Shown one piece after another: positions 26,289 through 39,247 of a stretch of 64,000 nucleotides of DNA. Source of the DNA: Fasciola hepatica (taxonomy: Eukaryota; Platyhelminthes; Trematoda; Plagiorchiida; Fasciolidae); assembly GCA_948099385.1 (NCBI GenBank), contig CANUEZ040000156.1, positions 5,353,501-5,417,500 of the forward strand. The letters run 5' to 3'. Within the stretch, counting starts at the first letter, position 1, and each line of letters begins with the position of its first letter. A program made the translations under genes and the position numbers. The notes under the pieces were generated by a model. The model made no database searches, was not told where the DNA came from, and saw nothing but the letters and a program-made list of their open reading frames with translations.

Positions 26289-26745
26289 GTGGTGTCCGTG
26301 TTTTCTTTTGAATATACAAGACTTTGCAAAGTCAACTCACAAGGACCAAAGCTCCTTAACGTCGACACGAACAAAACAACTGTTTACGTGATCGACTGCA
26401 AACATGCCCCCGCTCAATATAGTGAGCAAACATGCAGACTGGTCAAAACCAGAATCGCGGAACACAAAAGAGAAGGAAAATGCAGATTGAGGGACCAAGT
26501 GACTTGAAGGAGATTAGAAGGCGACTCTGAAATCGCCTTTCATGTTATATCCAAAAGCCACACCACTGCCTATGAAAACATCAGAATCCTCCAATATCGA
26601 TTTTGCACATACGCAGGGCGCCTTTATGCGGAGGCTCTGGTAATTAGCGCCCACCAGTCACGTCTCAACCCTGACGATGGAACAGAGATTTCAGGCATAT
26701 GGACGGCACTAACGACACGGATGGATAAACTCCCAAAGGGGTCAT
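26289..26745 (+). mobile_element. Penelope-like element remnant, GIY-YIG endonuclease part
   Basis: Plus-strand frames read TTVYVIDCKHAPAQYSEQT at about 26,375-26,430 (family VYxIxCxxCxxxYIGET, with YIGET now YSEQT), then RLVKTRIAEHKREGKC. After a stop near 26,505 comes a SEIAFHV-like segment, RLYAEALVISAHQSRLNPDDG and the tail IWTAL at 26,700. This is a different subfamily from the endonuclease at 6.3-6.7 kb. The catalytic tyrosine-glycine block is damaged, so the copy is inactive. Confidence 0.75.
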
Positions 26746-26759
26746 AACACCTTGTTGAC

Positions 26760-27470
26760 CTCAAATGGCCCCAATATCACAGACATAGTACCCTTACAAT
26801 AAACAGCACCACAAACAGATAGACCAACATACGAACACACTGTGACTAACACCCAGTTGTTCTAAGCTGTCATCCCAGTTTCTTTCGCTTGTAAAACTAC
26901 ACTTGAAAAAGGTTATCCGTGATGACCGGAAAGCTGACGTCGTACTAACGGTTTCAACTGCGCTGTTATTGAAAGATAAAACTTTACCATAACATTTTAC
27001 ATAGCGCGTCAATTTGTGATGTACTCCGAACCGATCTCGGTTCTGAGACAATAATAAAAAGATGCTTTATTTGCACTATTTTAAAGAAACAAATTCAACT
27101 TCATTACCCATCACTTGATGATGGATGTATTCTACCATCATTCAAAAATTGATTCCATCCTATCGATGATGTATTTATTGTGTGAACTGAAACAACAATA
27201 AATGGCAGCGGGTGAACATGTATCAACGTGTTTGAAAGGGGTTAATTTGTAATTGATCCGGATTCTCAGAAATTCACGAAGAGGAGCATTAGTTTGATTA
27301 ATATTACTGTAGAATACACAAGTAGACAGCTCTGCTGTCGTGCGGCTTGCTACCACTCCTGTTCTATTGAAGCCTTACGGGGTTACCACTTCGAGTCTTA
27401 GGATCATGGTTGCCGGTTTCCTTCACACTACAAATCAGGAAAATACGCATCGACATACGCATTCGCTCTT
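26760..27470. other. No supported feature
   Basis: Chance frames only. The right edge may include the 5' part of the LINE that follows, but no homology is readable before about 27,480. Confidence 0.35.
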
Positions 27471-27474
27471 TTGC

Positions 27475-30435
27475 TTGCTCTGATCACTCGAAAAAAAAAG
27501 CACGAATTCATCACCCTCACTAACATTCGCGGAATGAATCATAGTATCCACTCAATGCACCAGTTTCTTCAATTTTCTCCTGTTGACCTATTTTTGACCG
27601 AAACCCAAATCTCCCCCTCATCAGACACCACCCACCTCCAATTTCCGAAAAATACCTTTCACTCCTCCTCTTCCCCCAAGCTGGCGTCTGTGTCTTTGTC
27701 CGCCAGTCAGTCACCACATCCGGAATCCAGAATCTTAACTTTTCCAATCATGAATTTCATTTGATGTGGGTGAAGCTCCGACTTACTCATTTTAATCACT
27801 ACTTTTGTGTTGTTTATCGTTCACCCAACAGTAGCGACCCATCGATCTTTGTTTTCTTATCTTCGAACATTAGGCACTTGCTTGTTACGGATCCCAACTG
27901 CCATATCACTATCCTAGGAGATTAAAATGATCACCATCAGCGCTAGCTGATTCACTCATTAGAAGTGTCGTTCTATAGCGCGAAGCCGAACATTTCGCAG
28001 TGGTCAACAACCCGTGCCAACTTGTTGACCTTCCCACACGTATTCCCGATCGGGCTGACAATCATGCCCATACCCTTGATCTTATTCGCACTTCTGTTCC
28101 TTCTCTATTCTCAGGCATCTCTGCTCTCCCTCCACTTCACTCATATGACCACTGTGTTATTTCGCGTTCCATTGGTTTTACTCGCCTCTATCCTCCACTT
28201 AACTCGAGACACACATTTAGGTGTTACTTTTCAGCCAACTGAGATGGTTTTCACGATTTCCTAGCCTCCTATCCTTCGAATGGTTGTTGCTTTAGTTCGC
28301 GGTCCCGTTTCTAACTTCACTGACATTGTTCTTCAAGGTATGCATCTTTTTACTCCACACTTTTTCAAACCCGGCAAACCCAAATCCGCCGAGTGGTTCA
28401 ACCACGCATGTGATCGTGCTGTGCTTTTGAAGCTTGCAATATTTCGCCGCTGGCCCCGCTCGCCCACTCCCGACTCCCACCGTCGCTTCGTGCAAGCTAG
28501 GAACAGATGCTAGTCAACCATACAGAGAGCCAAAGAACCCCTCGTCCGCTGGAAAGCCGAAAGCTTACTCTCATCTGCCACCGGTAGCCAAACGTTTTAG
28601 TCCCTTACCGAAGCAGTCTTCCTCAAGTTTTGCCTCTCCAATTCCATTCCTGTCTGTAATTCCCCTGGAGATCTTGTTAGAGAACCACACGAGAAAGCCG
28701 GGGTTTTCGCATCCCAATTTGCCTCCAAATCCGCCCTACCCACTTATCCTACTCCTCCGGTTCCTTGTCTTCCCTCTGTCTCCCACTTTTAACTTCATAT
28801 TACCAATAGGAGGATCTTCCAAGGGCTGCTTTTTCTGGACGCATCCAAACCATCTGTTCCGGAAGATACATCACCCATGGTCATTGAAATTCGTGCCCCT
28901 AAAATGGCTCCCCTCTTACGTCGTCTTTTCTGTCACTCCCTGCAACTTTCTACTTTTTCGATCCCTTGGAGATACTCCGTGATTTTTCCTACTCCCAAAA
29001 GCGGTGGTCTTTCTAACCCGAATAACTACCATCCTATTTCTATCACCTGTTTTCCGAAAGTATTTATAACTGTCATCTCTGACCAACTGCATACGTTTCT
29101 CTAGCGCGAAGGACTCCTGAGTGATCGCCAATATGGGTTCCTACCTCTCCGCCCCACCGGTGATATCCTGACTCTAGTCTCACATTCCTTGTCTGCTGAA
29201 ATTGACAATCACGGAGAAACGCACATGGTGTCGCTCGACATCTCTAAGGCCTTTGACCGAGTTTGGCACGAGAGTCTTCTGGTGAAAGTGCCCCCTTTCG
29301 GGTTCTTCTCCGTACTCGTATCATGGACATCGTTTACTCTGTGAGCGAACCATCTCCTTCCCAGTTGATGTGGTTCCATCCCAGCCGTTTCCTGTGAAGG
29401 CTGGTGTTCCCCAAGGTTCAGTACTTGCTCGCACCCTATTTCTTTTATTTATTAATGATCTTTTATCCTCTATTTCCAACCTGATCCATTCCTTTGCCGA
29501 TGATGCCACCCTTCATTCTTCTTTTTCTTACCGCTCTCCCTACCATGGCAACACCAACATCCACCGTGACCGCAATGCAATCAGTGGATCTTTAGAGTCC
29601 AATCTAGAACACATCTCCTCCTGAGGCTCCCACAGTTATGTTGTATTTATTGCTTACAAAACATCTCTTTCAACTTCCTTGGAACAACATTCATTCTCCC
29701 CCTAATTTATCCTTTGATTCAAATGTTCTGCCTGCCATAGATTCTATTTCTCTTCTTGGCTTATCTATATCTTCTTCTGTGTGTTGGTTTGCTTTCACTT
29801 CTCAGCTCACCTGTCATGCAGCGAGCAATGTTGGTTTTCTGTTTCACGTCAGATGCTTCTTCCCACCAGCTCATCTTCTTCTGCTGTACAGAGTTCAAAT
29901 CCGCCCCGCACTTGAATACTGCAATCACTTGTGGGGTGGAGCTTCTTCAACCGCTCTTTCTCTTCTTGATTGGGTTCAACATAAGGTCATCCGGCTGATC
30001 TATGACCCTTCTTTAACCTACAGTCTGTAGTCACTAGCCCACTGTCAGGTTGTTGCTTCTTTTTCTCTCTTCTACCGATATTATTTTGGGATTGTGTTCT
30101 TCTGGGCTTGCTTCCACAGCTCCTCTTCCCAAATTGTTTTCCTGACCATCCCGTACCCAGGCAACCAGTCATCCCTATCAACCTTCTGTCACTAGATGTC
30201 GCACTTCTATCTTTCAACCCTCTTTCTTTCCCCGGACCCTTAATTTATGGAACACTCTTCCTCATTCCTTCATCCCACCCACTTACAACCTTTTGCTCCT
30301 CAAAAGCAGGATCAATAAACTGGTCCTAAAGTGAGTGTTCCCCACCCCCAACCCACTTTCACAGTATGTCTTCTGATTACGGGGTTTACCCCTTTTGAGG
30401 TAATTTACTTTGCATGGTGAAAAAAGAAAGGAACT
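27475..30435 (+). mobile_element. LINE retrotransposon, nearly full length but frame-broken
   Basis: The longest non-LTR element here. Endonuclease: NIRGMNHSIHSMHQFL at about 27,520, DLFLTET at 27,585, and SYDHCVIS near 28,145 (the SDH catalytic motif). Linker: KPGKPKSAEWFNHACDRA at about 28,370. Reverse transcriptase: MAPLLRRLFCHSLQ at about 28,905, PKSGGLSNPNNYHPISIT at 28,995-29,045, SLDISKAFDRVWHESLL at 29,235-29,280, VPQGSVLARTLF at 29,406, SFADDATLHSSF at 29,490 (the FADD active site is intact). Thumb and tail: YRVQIRPALEYCNHLWGGA at about 29,885-29,940 and LLKSRINKLVLK ending at 30,331. A 3' UTR and an A-rich end follow (to about 30,435). At least eight frame changes or stops. It is related to the LINE at 48.5 kb. 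Confidence 0.88.
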
Positions 30436-30439
30436 TCTG

Positions 30440-31895
30440 GAGAAGCTCTTTCTGATGAGAGTAAGATCACGAAATTTACCTAGTACCTTGACATGAGCTG
30501 GAATAAACCGTGGTCATCCCTGTTGACGGAGGGTTCACAAATAAATCGTGAACAGCGTAAAAGTTCTCTGTTTGTCAGGCCAGAACTAGTTCGATGAAAA
30601 CTCTACTGTTGTAGAATAATGCACCATGTCCTGTCTCACATGAAGCTGTGCATTCTACAGCCACGGGGAAACCCATTTAGTTGCTGTATTTTCATGGTAG
30701 AGTGGAAACCACTGGAAACGCTCATGGTTCTATATATAGAACTTCATACTGATAACCCCGATCTGAATAAGACTGTTAATAAATTCCAGGTGTTTGAAGA
30801 GTATTTTCGAAATTTTATCACCTAAGATAGAGAGTTTACTGGGGTGGCTACAGAACAACAAAACATAGTCTACTAAATCTCCTCGGACATCTTTCTGAAT
30901 TTCGGTTCTCCGTGGGTTCTACCTCGTGGATTTGAAGATTATGCCGTTATTGATTGGTCTTGATACATGACGGGAGTCACTGACGACGAACTGCAGTTTC
31001 TATTCATACTCACTGCCTTTGGACACTCTGTTCCAATGGCTTGTCACAGCCGTCCTATCCAACTACCAAACTGGAATCCGTCAGCATAAAAAATAACGAT
31101 TGTTTGCGCTCATCCACTTCCCAATCCGGAATGGCCTCCTTCAGGCCCACGATATCCTAAGAATCAATTACCATGAGACATTTCTTCACATTATCTCAAA
31201 TCTTGCTATTATGCCGAACCAATACATCCCCATGCTTCAAACACTACTTTCTCATTTAAGATGCGGCTACTCGTCTTTTACGAAGGTTTCAGCAGCACGC
31301 TTCATTTTCAAGTGTTCCTGTTCATTTAGGAAATATAGTTTAGCGAATAAGTTTGTTTCCGGTGACTCGTGATATTCGCATAAAGGCGCGAAATACTATG
31401 GAAAGTTGAGGTTCAAAAAACTAGATATGAAGTAGTTTCTAAAACAGGTAATGGTTCGGTAGTACTTCTTTTACCGTACACAGATTTCCTCCGCGTTATG
31501 CCTCAGTTTGTGCTTGGTCTGCGATCCGTTGTGGCATGGACAGTTGGCAGCAGAAAAGAAACTGCAGTTCAGTTCTGTCGTCTGTTTTGCAGAGAATTTG
31601 CATGTATATTTTTTCCTCTTGATAGCCATTATCACTGGTCATTTAGGTACTTCCAACATGTTCCTTCGAATGAAAAGTACCGGGTTCCTATCGTTTAGTA
31701 ATGCTTTTCTCACGTAATATAAATCCTCACTCACTGGTTTCTCGGAACAGATCATGCGTTTGCAAGGCTCTAGGGACCGGACTCGATTCGTTTTGCTTTA
31801 TATAAGCACGAAGTTGGCATTATTTAAGTATTAGACTATCCTTGCTAACTTACAATACATGTGGATGACAAGCTTCACACGTTCTCTCTTTTCGT
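30440..31895. other. No supported feature
   Basis: No recognisable domain, tRNA or splice pair. Plus frames at 31,100-31,372 and 31,498-31,717 are unassigned. Confidence 0.4.
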
Positions 31896-31904
31896 AAAGT
31901 TTAC

Positions 31905-32795
31905 TTTCAGAAAATAAAATGTTTTCCAAATACCACCTCAGATATGAAACTGGGCACACTGTGAGCCTGAATAAACAATTTCACCAGTTCATCTAGGTGA
32001 ATATGTTTCTCAGTCAAAATAGAAAGGTCGTCCTTGTACCGGCAGTAACGGGGTAATCTTTCTATGATATCTTTAAGTACCCAATTTTCGAGTTTGGCAA
32101 AAAAATGCTGGCAAGTAGGGGTGCCAGAGGCGAGTCCATCACAACTCCATCCTCTTGTCGGTAAACTTTATCGTTGTAGCTGAAATAGACATTAGGCGTG
32201 CATCGAAATAGTAGTTCTTTCAGCCTGGCTACCGGAATACCGAAGTATATAACTGTACAACTATATGATAGTTTCTAACAATAAGACATTCGTAAATAAT
32301 GGTGATACATAGAGAGAAGCCATTTTAAAATCTGTCAAATTTTGTTTTTTCAATAATTCTACAAATTGAAATGTATCGTTCAAGCTGTATTGGACGATGG
32401 TTCTGCTTACTGGTTCCAGTAAATCGACAATCCGACGATCAGTCGAGTGATAAGAGAAAAGCTCATATTTAGTACCAGTCTTAGTGATACCCTTGACATA
32501 TGTATCTTCGGCAAGCCATTTAGATGAGGTATAATAGTGCTGCAGGTCGTAGCTATCCCATTCTCAGGTCTTCAATAAGTTGTACTTTTTCTGCCTTGGC
32601 TTCATCTTTCTCGCCTTTGGATTCTATAAATTTCGTTGAATCACATAGAATGGCATCCATTTTACCAATTTAGTCTGTTAAATTCATTAACACAACTCCG
32701 GAGCTTTGTCACATCTGGCAATAACGAATTGCTTATTTCCCCCCTTGAATTTGTAGCGCTTCACTGTGTAGGTTATTCGTGATGTTCAAAGAAAG
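31905..32795 (-). mobile_element. Penelope-like element remnant, reverse transcriptase
   Basis: Minus strand, upstream to downstream: the IGKMDAILCDSTKF block at about 32,640 (family DDYIxKMxxIL), a gap, then SLNDTFQFVELLKKQNLTD at about 32,360. Next is MASLYVSPLFTNVLLLETI at about 32,315-32,265 (family LDVxSLFTNVPLxETI). After shifts come YRQEDGVVMDSPLAPLLAS at about 32,160-32,105 (family GVAMGSPLGPLLA) and YRYKDDLSI at about 32,040 (family YVDDIF). These are the ordered motifs of Penelope-type RT. Stops, shifts and YVDD changed to YKDD show it is dead. No GIY-YIG part is found downstream. Confidence 0.82.
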
Positions 32796-32799
32796 CTGT

Positions 32800-35380
32800 C
32801 AGGAAACAACCTCGAATAATAACCCATGAATATGCAGGATCTTTATCTCTTGTACAAATTTGTAATCGGCATTTAAATATGAAATCTCCGAAGTCACATA
32901 TCAAGTACGTATTTAGTATCTGAACGAGAGCGAGAGAGCGAGCTCAACTGAGCAGGTATTATCGAAATACGTGCAGCTAATATTTTATCACAACACTGAC
33001 TTCAGTTTTCCAAAATCCTTTTCTCGGAATAGTAGTAATGAGGTCAAAAGTATGCAGTACCACATTACGCAATTTAGTGTATTATTTCATGGTGATTTAC
33101 GGTAATTTGATAGAAACTAGAGTTGATTTCCATGAGAAGCGTGCGTGAAATTAAATGATGCACAATTCAGAATGTATCGAGTATGAATGATTTTTGAAAC
33201 TATGGATGAGACTTTCACGGAGGGCATTTTTCACTGCTGGTGACGAAGTCCTTATTGCTCGAATAACAGCAACTTTTATCTGAGCGTCTCCCATTTGTCT
33301 GCTTAGAGGAAAAGAGTAGAATTAACGTAAACACTTTTGGTGGATACTAAGATGTCTTGTGATTAGACGTCATTCTCGTGGTTATTGGCAATTCCACTGG
33401 ATAACAGATTGAATGCATGAACTCCTAGACACGATCATATGAATATGTTTCGACTAATATCTACTTTGTTTCCGCCATGTTGGAAACAAGTTTACTCCAA
33501 GCAGAAAGTTTCGGAAGTTACATGAAGAAACATATTACGAACCGACCAACAAAGTTCTTCTGCGTAGTATATTGATTGGAATAATTTTATGAGCAATATT
33601 CCATTTTCTCCCACTATTCATGCCAAACCCGATGACGTAACAAGACGTGGGGAGCATGAAACAGCACATTTCACTTCGGTTTAGATATCACCTGCATTGT
33701 AGTTGAAAGGCTGTCGAGACAGGAATATATATCCAAGAGGAAGTCTTGTCAATGCATCTCTACGTCCTGTTTCGGAGATGGACAAAGAAAAACAAGATAT
33801 ATTAGCAGCTGGGTGATCAAAAGCCGCCACTGTGCGGCCAGCATGGGTGGTCGCGTGGTTCACAGGTGAGAGTAGTCGTATTGCATCGAGATCCCATTTA
33901 GCAGTTGATTTATTCCTGTGGTCAATCAAACAGTTTTGTGTGTACACATACAACATGACTTGTGAAAAGCGATTTTCAAAAAAATCAGGCATATCTAGTG
34001 AGCAGGCTGTCGGCAGCCATAATAATGTTCGATTTATGTAAGTGTAGAATCCAGTTGGTGCTCCCGTGGGCTCATGGAGTTTTCTTTCTGTATTTTACAG
34101 ATATAACACAAGCAACCCCCACTGAAGAATACTGATCCTTGCATATTACATTTTGGTGACCCTGTCAGTGGAACCGAGTAAAATTTGAGGCCTTGGTAAT
34201 TGATTCATTTCGAGGGGCAGTGGCCAATGGTGGGTTTGTAAAATGGCCTGCCCGATGAGTAGTCCCGATAAACCGAAAACTCCTGGTTCGTGTGCGATAA
34301 CGGAGTGTATAACACTGCACCCAGTGTTATTCCGTTGGGAGAGTGCAGTGTAGTGAGCAGACTACTAGCAGCCATATTAGTGTCCAATCTTTGTAGGAGT
34401 GGAATCCTTTTGTTGCACTCACTGAGACTTGGGCTAACTCGGTTAACTCCATTCTGGTCGACGCTGCTAACCAATAATTTTTGGCTTTTCTATTCAAATA
34501 TATGTCGGGAAACAAGGATTTCTCGTGTTAAATTTTGCATCCAAACTGCTTGATGAAGTTTTTTATAAACATACCAAATATGGTACTGTACATAATGAAG
34601 AGGAGTATTAGTGATGACTGTGTTGGAACAAAAAACATTCGTGCGGAAAAAGCAAAACTCTTCAGTTCTTGATTGCGAAAAGTTTACGATCACGTGTGGA
34701 ACCATACACATCGCAGAAGAGTAGAATAAGGAGTGAATTCTATTAAAACGGGGTCGATCAAGTGCATGGAAGTTGTTCACAACTATTCACAAAATTCATT
34801 ACCATCTGAACGCTAGTTGTAAACAAACGTGTTTTCGGTGATTTCATTCCAAGACATTATATTCACATTTAAATGAAAACGAGTGAATGAGTTGCAGGAG
34901 ATGTCACTAAGTCGATATGGAGAAATAAGGGTGAGGAGGGCGGCGGAAACACGTGCGGATGGCCAGATTGTATAACCGGTGGTAATCTGCTTACGTCACC
35001 GTTATGCTGTACAGTGGCTGTTGGAATCGGGGTGCTTGGGCTAATATTCGCTGCCCACAAAGTTCATGTTTTGGAAGGCCGATGATAATTGCCTCGGCAG
35101 TTGATAGTAACCGAAGCCTAATCGTCCTTGACATGCTTTGTGGTACACGGCAGACGATTTATAAGGCAGACTGAATGTAGGTCGAATACTAGGATTCTTC
35201 TTAGTGCGCGACGACTGAACTTGATACCAGGCCGTTGCCTCTATGTCTATTCTATCGCCGGTGGCATTCTTTAATAAGATTTTACCTTGCCGTTCGACCT
35301 ACGCAAGTAGCACCACGTGCGCACCTGAATTAGTGGATAGTTATGAGTGAGGTCATTAGGGGTAGCTTACCTCTATTTTC
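32800..35380. other. Intergenic with a diverged direct repeat
   Basis: No protein homology. Two related segments at about 33,998-34,060 and 34,353-34,415 form a direct repeat (see the repeat entry). A GA-rich run lies at about 32,925-32,945. Confidence 0.4.
33998..34415. repeat. Diverged direct repeat, two units about 355 bases apart
   Basis: GTGAGCAG-CT-GCAGCCATA-A-TGT-C-AT-T-TGTA-G-GT-GAATCC is shared in order at 33,998-34,060 and 34,353-34,415, with perhaps three quarters identity by eye. Similarity fades on both sides. The units are probably two old copies of one dispersed repeat. No coding or tRNA signature is seen in them. Confidence 0.55.
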
Positions 35381-35389
35381 ATATCGAAT

Positions 35390-36695
35390 TTTTGATGACT
35401 AGGTAATCTTGCTCCTGATCCTGGTGGCTTTGAAAATGGACTTCTTCTTGGTAGTAACAATTTTTATTGACTTTATTGGCTGCCATGTCCCCCTTGAAGT
35501 GCAGTCAGATGAATAGCGCCTCCGTTTTGCCTGTGGGATTCTCACTGGCTTTATCCGGTCAGTCCAGTCTCTTTGGATAACTTTCTCAAGATAACCACTG
35601 CTCAGCAGCGACTTTCTTATGTGCGATAGCTCGGCCTACAGAGTGTCTTCAGTGCAGATATGTTTCGCCCTGTGCAGAATACAAGGTAACATATTACCAT
35701 TGTAACAAAGTGGTAAAACACTTTGAAAGTTTGTGTACTGACCATCCCAGATCGCTTTCTGATACATCGTCCTCCGGATCAAACCATCAGGTTGTCTGGT
35801 AAAGTATACATCAAGAAATGGTAGGCAATTTTCTTCTTTCCTTTCGGTGCTGAACTTGATTGCGGAGTGAGTAGTGTTAAATTCACATGAGATATCACCT
35901 GAATTGACTCGTACTTTTGTTATGCCAAATATATATTACCCACGTGTCGGTAGTAGTGGTTAAATCGACTTATTGTTTTGCGTAATGCCTGTGTTTGCAG
36001 CTTTGACATGAAAACATCGGCAAGAAGTGGCACTTGAGGTGAACCAATAGCAACCCAAACCTTCTGGCAATAATAACTGCCACTGAATATAAGTTGTACA
36101 TTCATTGTGCATCGAAGAATTAGTTCTCTTAGGCTGGTAGTCGAAATTCCTACCAGTATCGAATCTGCTTCAACAAATTAACAAATAAAATCTACTGTTT
36201 CAATTAAAAATACATTAATAAACAAAGGAAACACATCTAAAGAGAACTCTTGCTTCCCTGCCATATTCACATCTTTAATAACTTCAATGAGGTAAAAATT
36301 ATCACGGAGTGTAAACTCTGCTAGTCTCTGTTGTACGGGTTCTAAAGGATTAACTCTCCACCGAGACGTCGTGCGGAAAGCTGAGTTCACCACGGAAGCG
36401 ATGAGGTGAAAGGGCCGTCAGGGTACATGAACTTTTGAAGGTCATGCATTCGAGGCACGGTGAAGTCTACGAGCTTAGAGCTTTCAAAGAGGTTAGGCAA
36501 TGCGTGGCCCTGTTCTCTGAGCACCTTCAGTGAATTGGTCATCCTAGTTTCCGCTTTTTCTGCTTGATCATTTTGTGACACGTCACGAACTCACTTGGAG
36601 TGATCAAGCAAGAGGTATAATACCTAGGTCACGTATGAGGCCTCGTCCATCACAACAATACCGGACCTTGGTTTTCATTTAGATACTGCAAACAT
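35390..36695 (-). mobile_element. Penelope-like element remnant, most of the reverse transcriptase
   Basis: The best-preserved Penelope copy. Minus strand in order: SGIVVMDEASYVT at about 36,675-36,640; LKVLREQGHALPNLFESSK at about 36,530-36,475 then PRMHDLQK; FTLRDNFYLIEVIKDVNM at about 36,315; EFSLDVFPLFINVFLIETVDFIC at 36,250-36,181 (family LDVxSLFTNVPL). Next are GSYYCQKVWVAIGSPQVPLLADVFMSKLQ at 36,085-36,000 and YYRHVGNIYLA (family RYVDDIF, with the catalytic pair lost) at about 35,940. After a shift come CLPFLDVYFTRQPDGLIRRT at about 35,820, WDGQYTNFQSVLP and RAKHICTEDTL at about 35,660, then IRKSLLSSGYLEKVIQRDW. The downstream endonuclease is not readable. It belongs to a subfamily different from the copy at 31.9-32.8 kb. 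Confidence 0.85.
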
Positions 36696-36699
36696 TGGT

Positions 36700-39245
36700 T
36701 ACATGCCGCGAATAACGACGGCATGAATTGTTCCAAATCCTATGCCTACTTCCGCCTGTGGTCAACAGTTTGTCCTACTAAGTTCTCGGAATGTATTTCA
36801 AAGTCAATCTCATTTACTTTTCGATGTGGACAGCAAAACTTCGAACCAAGAGACGAAGCTTCAATCATCCGCAAGTATGTTCGCTCCCTCACCCATCTCA
36901 CTTTTTATTCTCTATACCTACTTAGTGGCATCTTCAACTCTTCCTAACAATTCATCTTCATAAAATATTATAATAATGGCTTAGGAATACAATCACCGAA
37001 ACTTGTGTTCTGATTACTGCGATGTGCTTGTCCCACAATTTTGAAGAACACATCACCGTTACGATAGTCGTATGGTAGGAGTCATTCTGTGCGCCTCCGA
37101 GGCAGTGTTCGAAATGTTTCATCGGTCCAGCCTAGAGAAATCCAAACATAACCCCACAAACATAAAATGCGTCTCAGCGAAAAGTTGACTCGTTAATAAT
37201 CTGTGGATCGAAAGACAGTACTGGAAATAAGCCGTGGCTGACCAAATTTCCATCAGAGCAGCATATAACCAGCTGGTGAACTGCTTTGGGTTTGTTGTGT
37301 TAATTACTAGCTGCAGTTGCAGTTTCCACTTATTACAGTTTGATATCGTTTCACCGTTTCCGGTTATTCTTAATTCAGCATTGGAGAATTTCAGCTAGAA
37401 TTATGACAACTGTGAGTAAGCATTACCTTTGCGAAATGTCACGAATGGCATCGAAATCATTGCAGTAGAATGGGTATTAGTATTTTGAAGACCTCGAATG
37501 CTCACAGGAATGACCAGGAGTTTAAAAACTGTCATCAACATGTTAAAACATGGTTTCTAAACCTTAAAACGTTCAACTCAGATTATTAGGACAAACATTT
37601 CTGAGAGGTGTTTCAAACCGGAGATCATTTTCTGGCAAATTAGCCGATTTGCTCTATTCATGTTAGGTCTCTACCGTACAAATCCCTAACGGTTTTGCTG
37701 ATGGGGTATCTTGCAACAGTGTATTGTGAAGCAGCTGAAAGTGTACCAAACCACTGGTTAATGTAAGATGTTGGGAAACCAATACGGAACACTATTCTCT
37801 AACTGCAGGTACGAGTTTCAAAGGAAAATATCAGTGGCCAAGTCAAAATACAGTTAGAAGACAAATTGATTGCTAGCATCGCAGACTTATTTAACTGGTT
37901 GCATACACGATTCGATCCATGAAACTGCTTCAAAACCAATCAGAATAAGTGCATAGTGCTCTCAGTAACGAGCCACAGTTCGTTTAACTCCACAAACTCA
38001 AAGGCGTTCTCTATTTCAAGGGCAAAGTTAGGAAACTACATTTCAAAGAACAATTATCATGGTACTACTTTCTGTTTCCAGTCAATACAGCGAGTCAAAA
38101 TGTGGAAATAATGTAAGCCACACTCCGGAAACATTTCACACACTGAAACACAAATCTCGTGAATTTTAATCTTCTATATTCTCACTCTGTAGCTTTCCAC
38201 AATTCTGTCCTACTATATTCGATACGAGTGTTTGTTGATCTAGCAACAGTCACCGCTGAGCAGCATGGATATTTTCGGGAAACGATATCTTTGAGAATAC
38301 GGCATATATAACTCAGTAAACCAGCGTTTTTGAAAGAAAAACAGTATCCATATAGTTGACAAAGAAGAACGCTTACCAATTTAGTACAACGCTAAGCTAC
38401 CGCTGAGTTGTCTTGAATTCAACATGCCTAGCAAGCGTTCGCATAAGTTTTCGAAAAAACAGAAGGGGCTTCCCTATTAGATTTCATATCAGTAAGATTG
38501 AATTCCGATGGCAAGGACGCATGAAATTGAAATAAAAAGCCTTACGAGATCTCTAAATAACTGCTACCCAGGCAGAATTAAACACTTTTGAAAATTTCTT
38601 ACATTTTTGCTTTCTTTCTGCTCAAGTGGTGAATAGTTTGGGATGCAATGATTTTACGTACTTGACCAACCGATCTTAGCACTCTGATTTCTATAATATT
38701 CCCATTGCAAATGGAAAAATATCTCATCACTAAATACCACACCTCGTCTTACAAACATGATCTATCTACCATGACCCAGAGCCGATTGCGTTACGAGCAC
38801 GATCGAATAACAAATCCGACTGAAGCTGAAGAATATATTCAGATCATGTAGGTTGTATCGATTTAGCATGAATATTACTCATCAAAAAAACGTAAAGCTA
38901 AAGAATTATTTGCCAGGATGACAAACTTTTGGCTTAAATCAAAAGTCTGACAGTTGCCTAAACGTAACAGCAACGAAATCGGATAGGGTAAATCCTATGA
39001 ATGATATTATTTTGACTCGATAAAGCAACCATTAGATCGAGTGTGCCTAACTGACAACGAAAAAGAAAAAGGGCTGGATATTGAATCAGGATATATTCTC
39101 AGTGGAAAAGAAGATTGGAGAAAAACAACAATAAATGATGCGTCAGCATTCGAAGGTCAAACGGAAGCTTTGTCTGGCAAGTTACATTTGATTTTAAAAA
39201 TCTCAATCGGCTGTATATTTGCTTTCATTTGAAGTAAAATTATTC
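36700..39245. other. No supported feature
   Basis: AT-rich DNA with chance frames. If the eight-exon gene ends near 39.24-39.6 kb, this is its downstream flank. Confidence 0.4.
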
Positions 39246-39247
39246 AA

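Noticed and set aside
28434..28982. 182-codon open frame
   Set aside because: It overlaps the LINE linker and RT in mixed frames. The LINE protein traces explain the region; only parts of this frame match it.
30452..30474. CTGATGAG followed by CGAAA, like a hammerhead ribozyme core, just after the LINE 3' end
   Set aside because: The sequence between the two core parts does not form a stem II, and no matching stem III or cleavage triplet was found.
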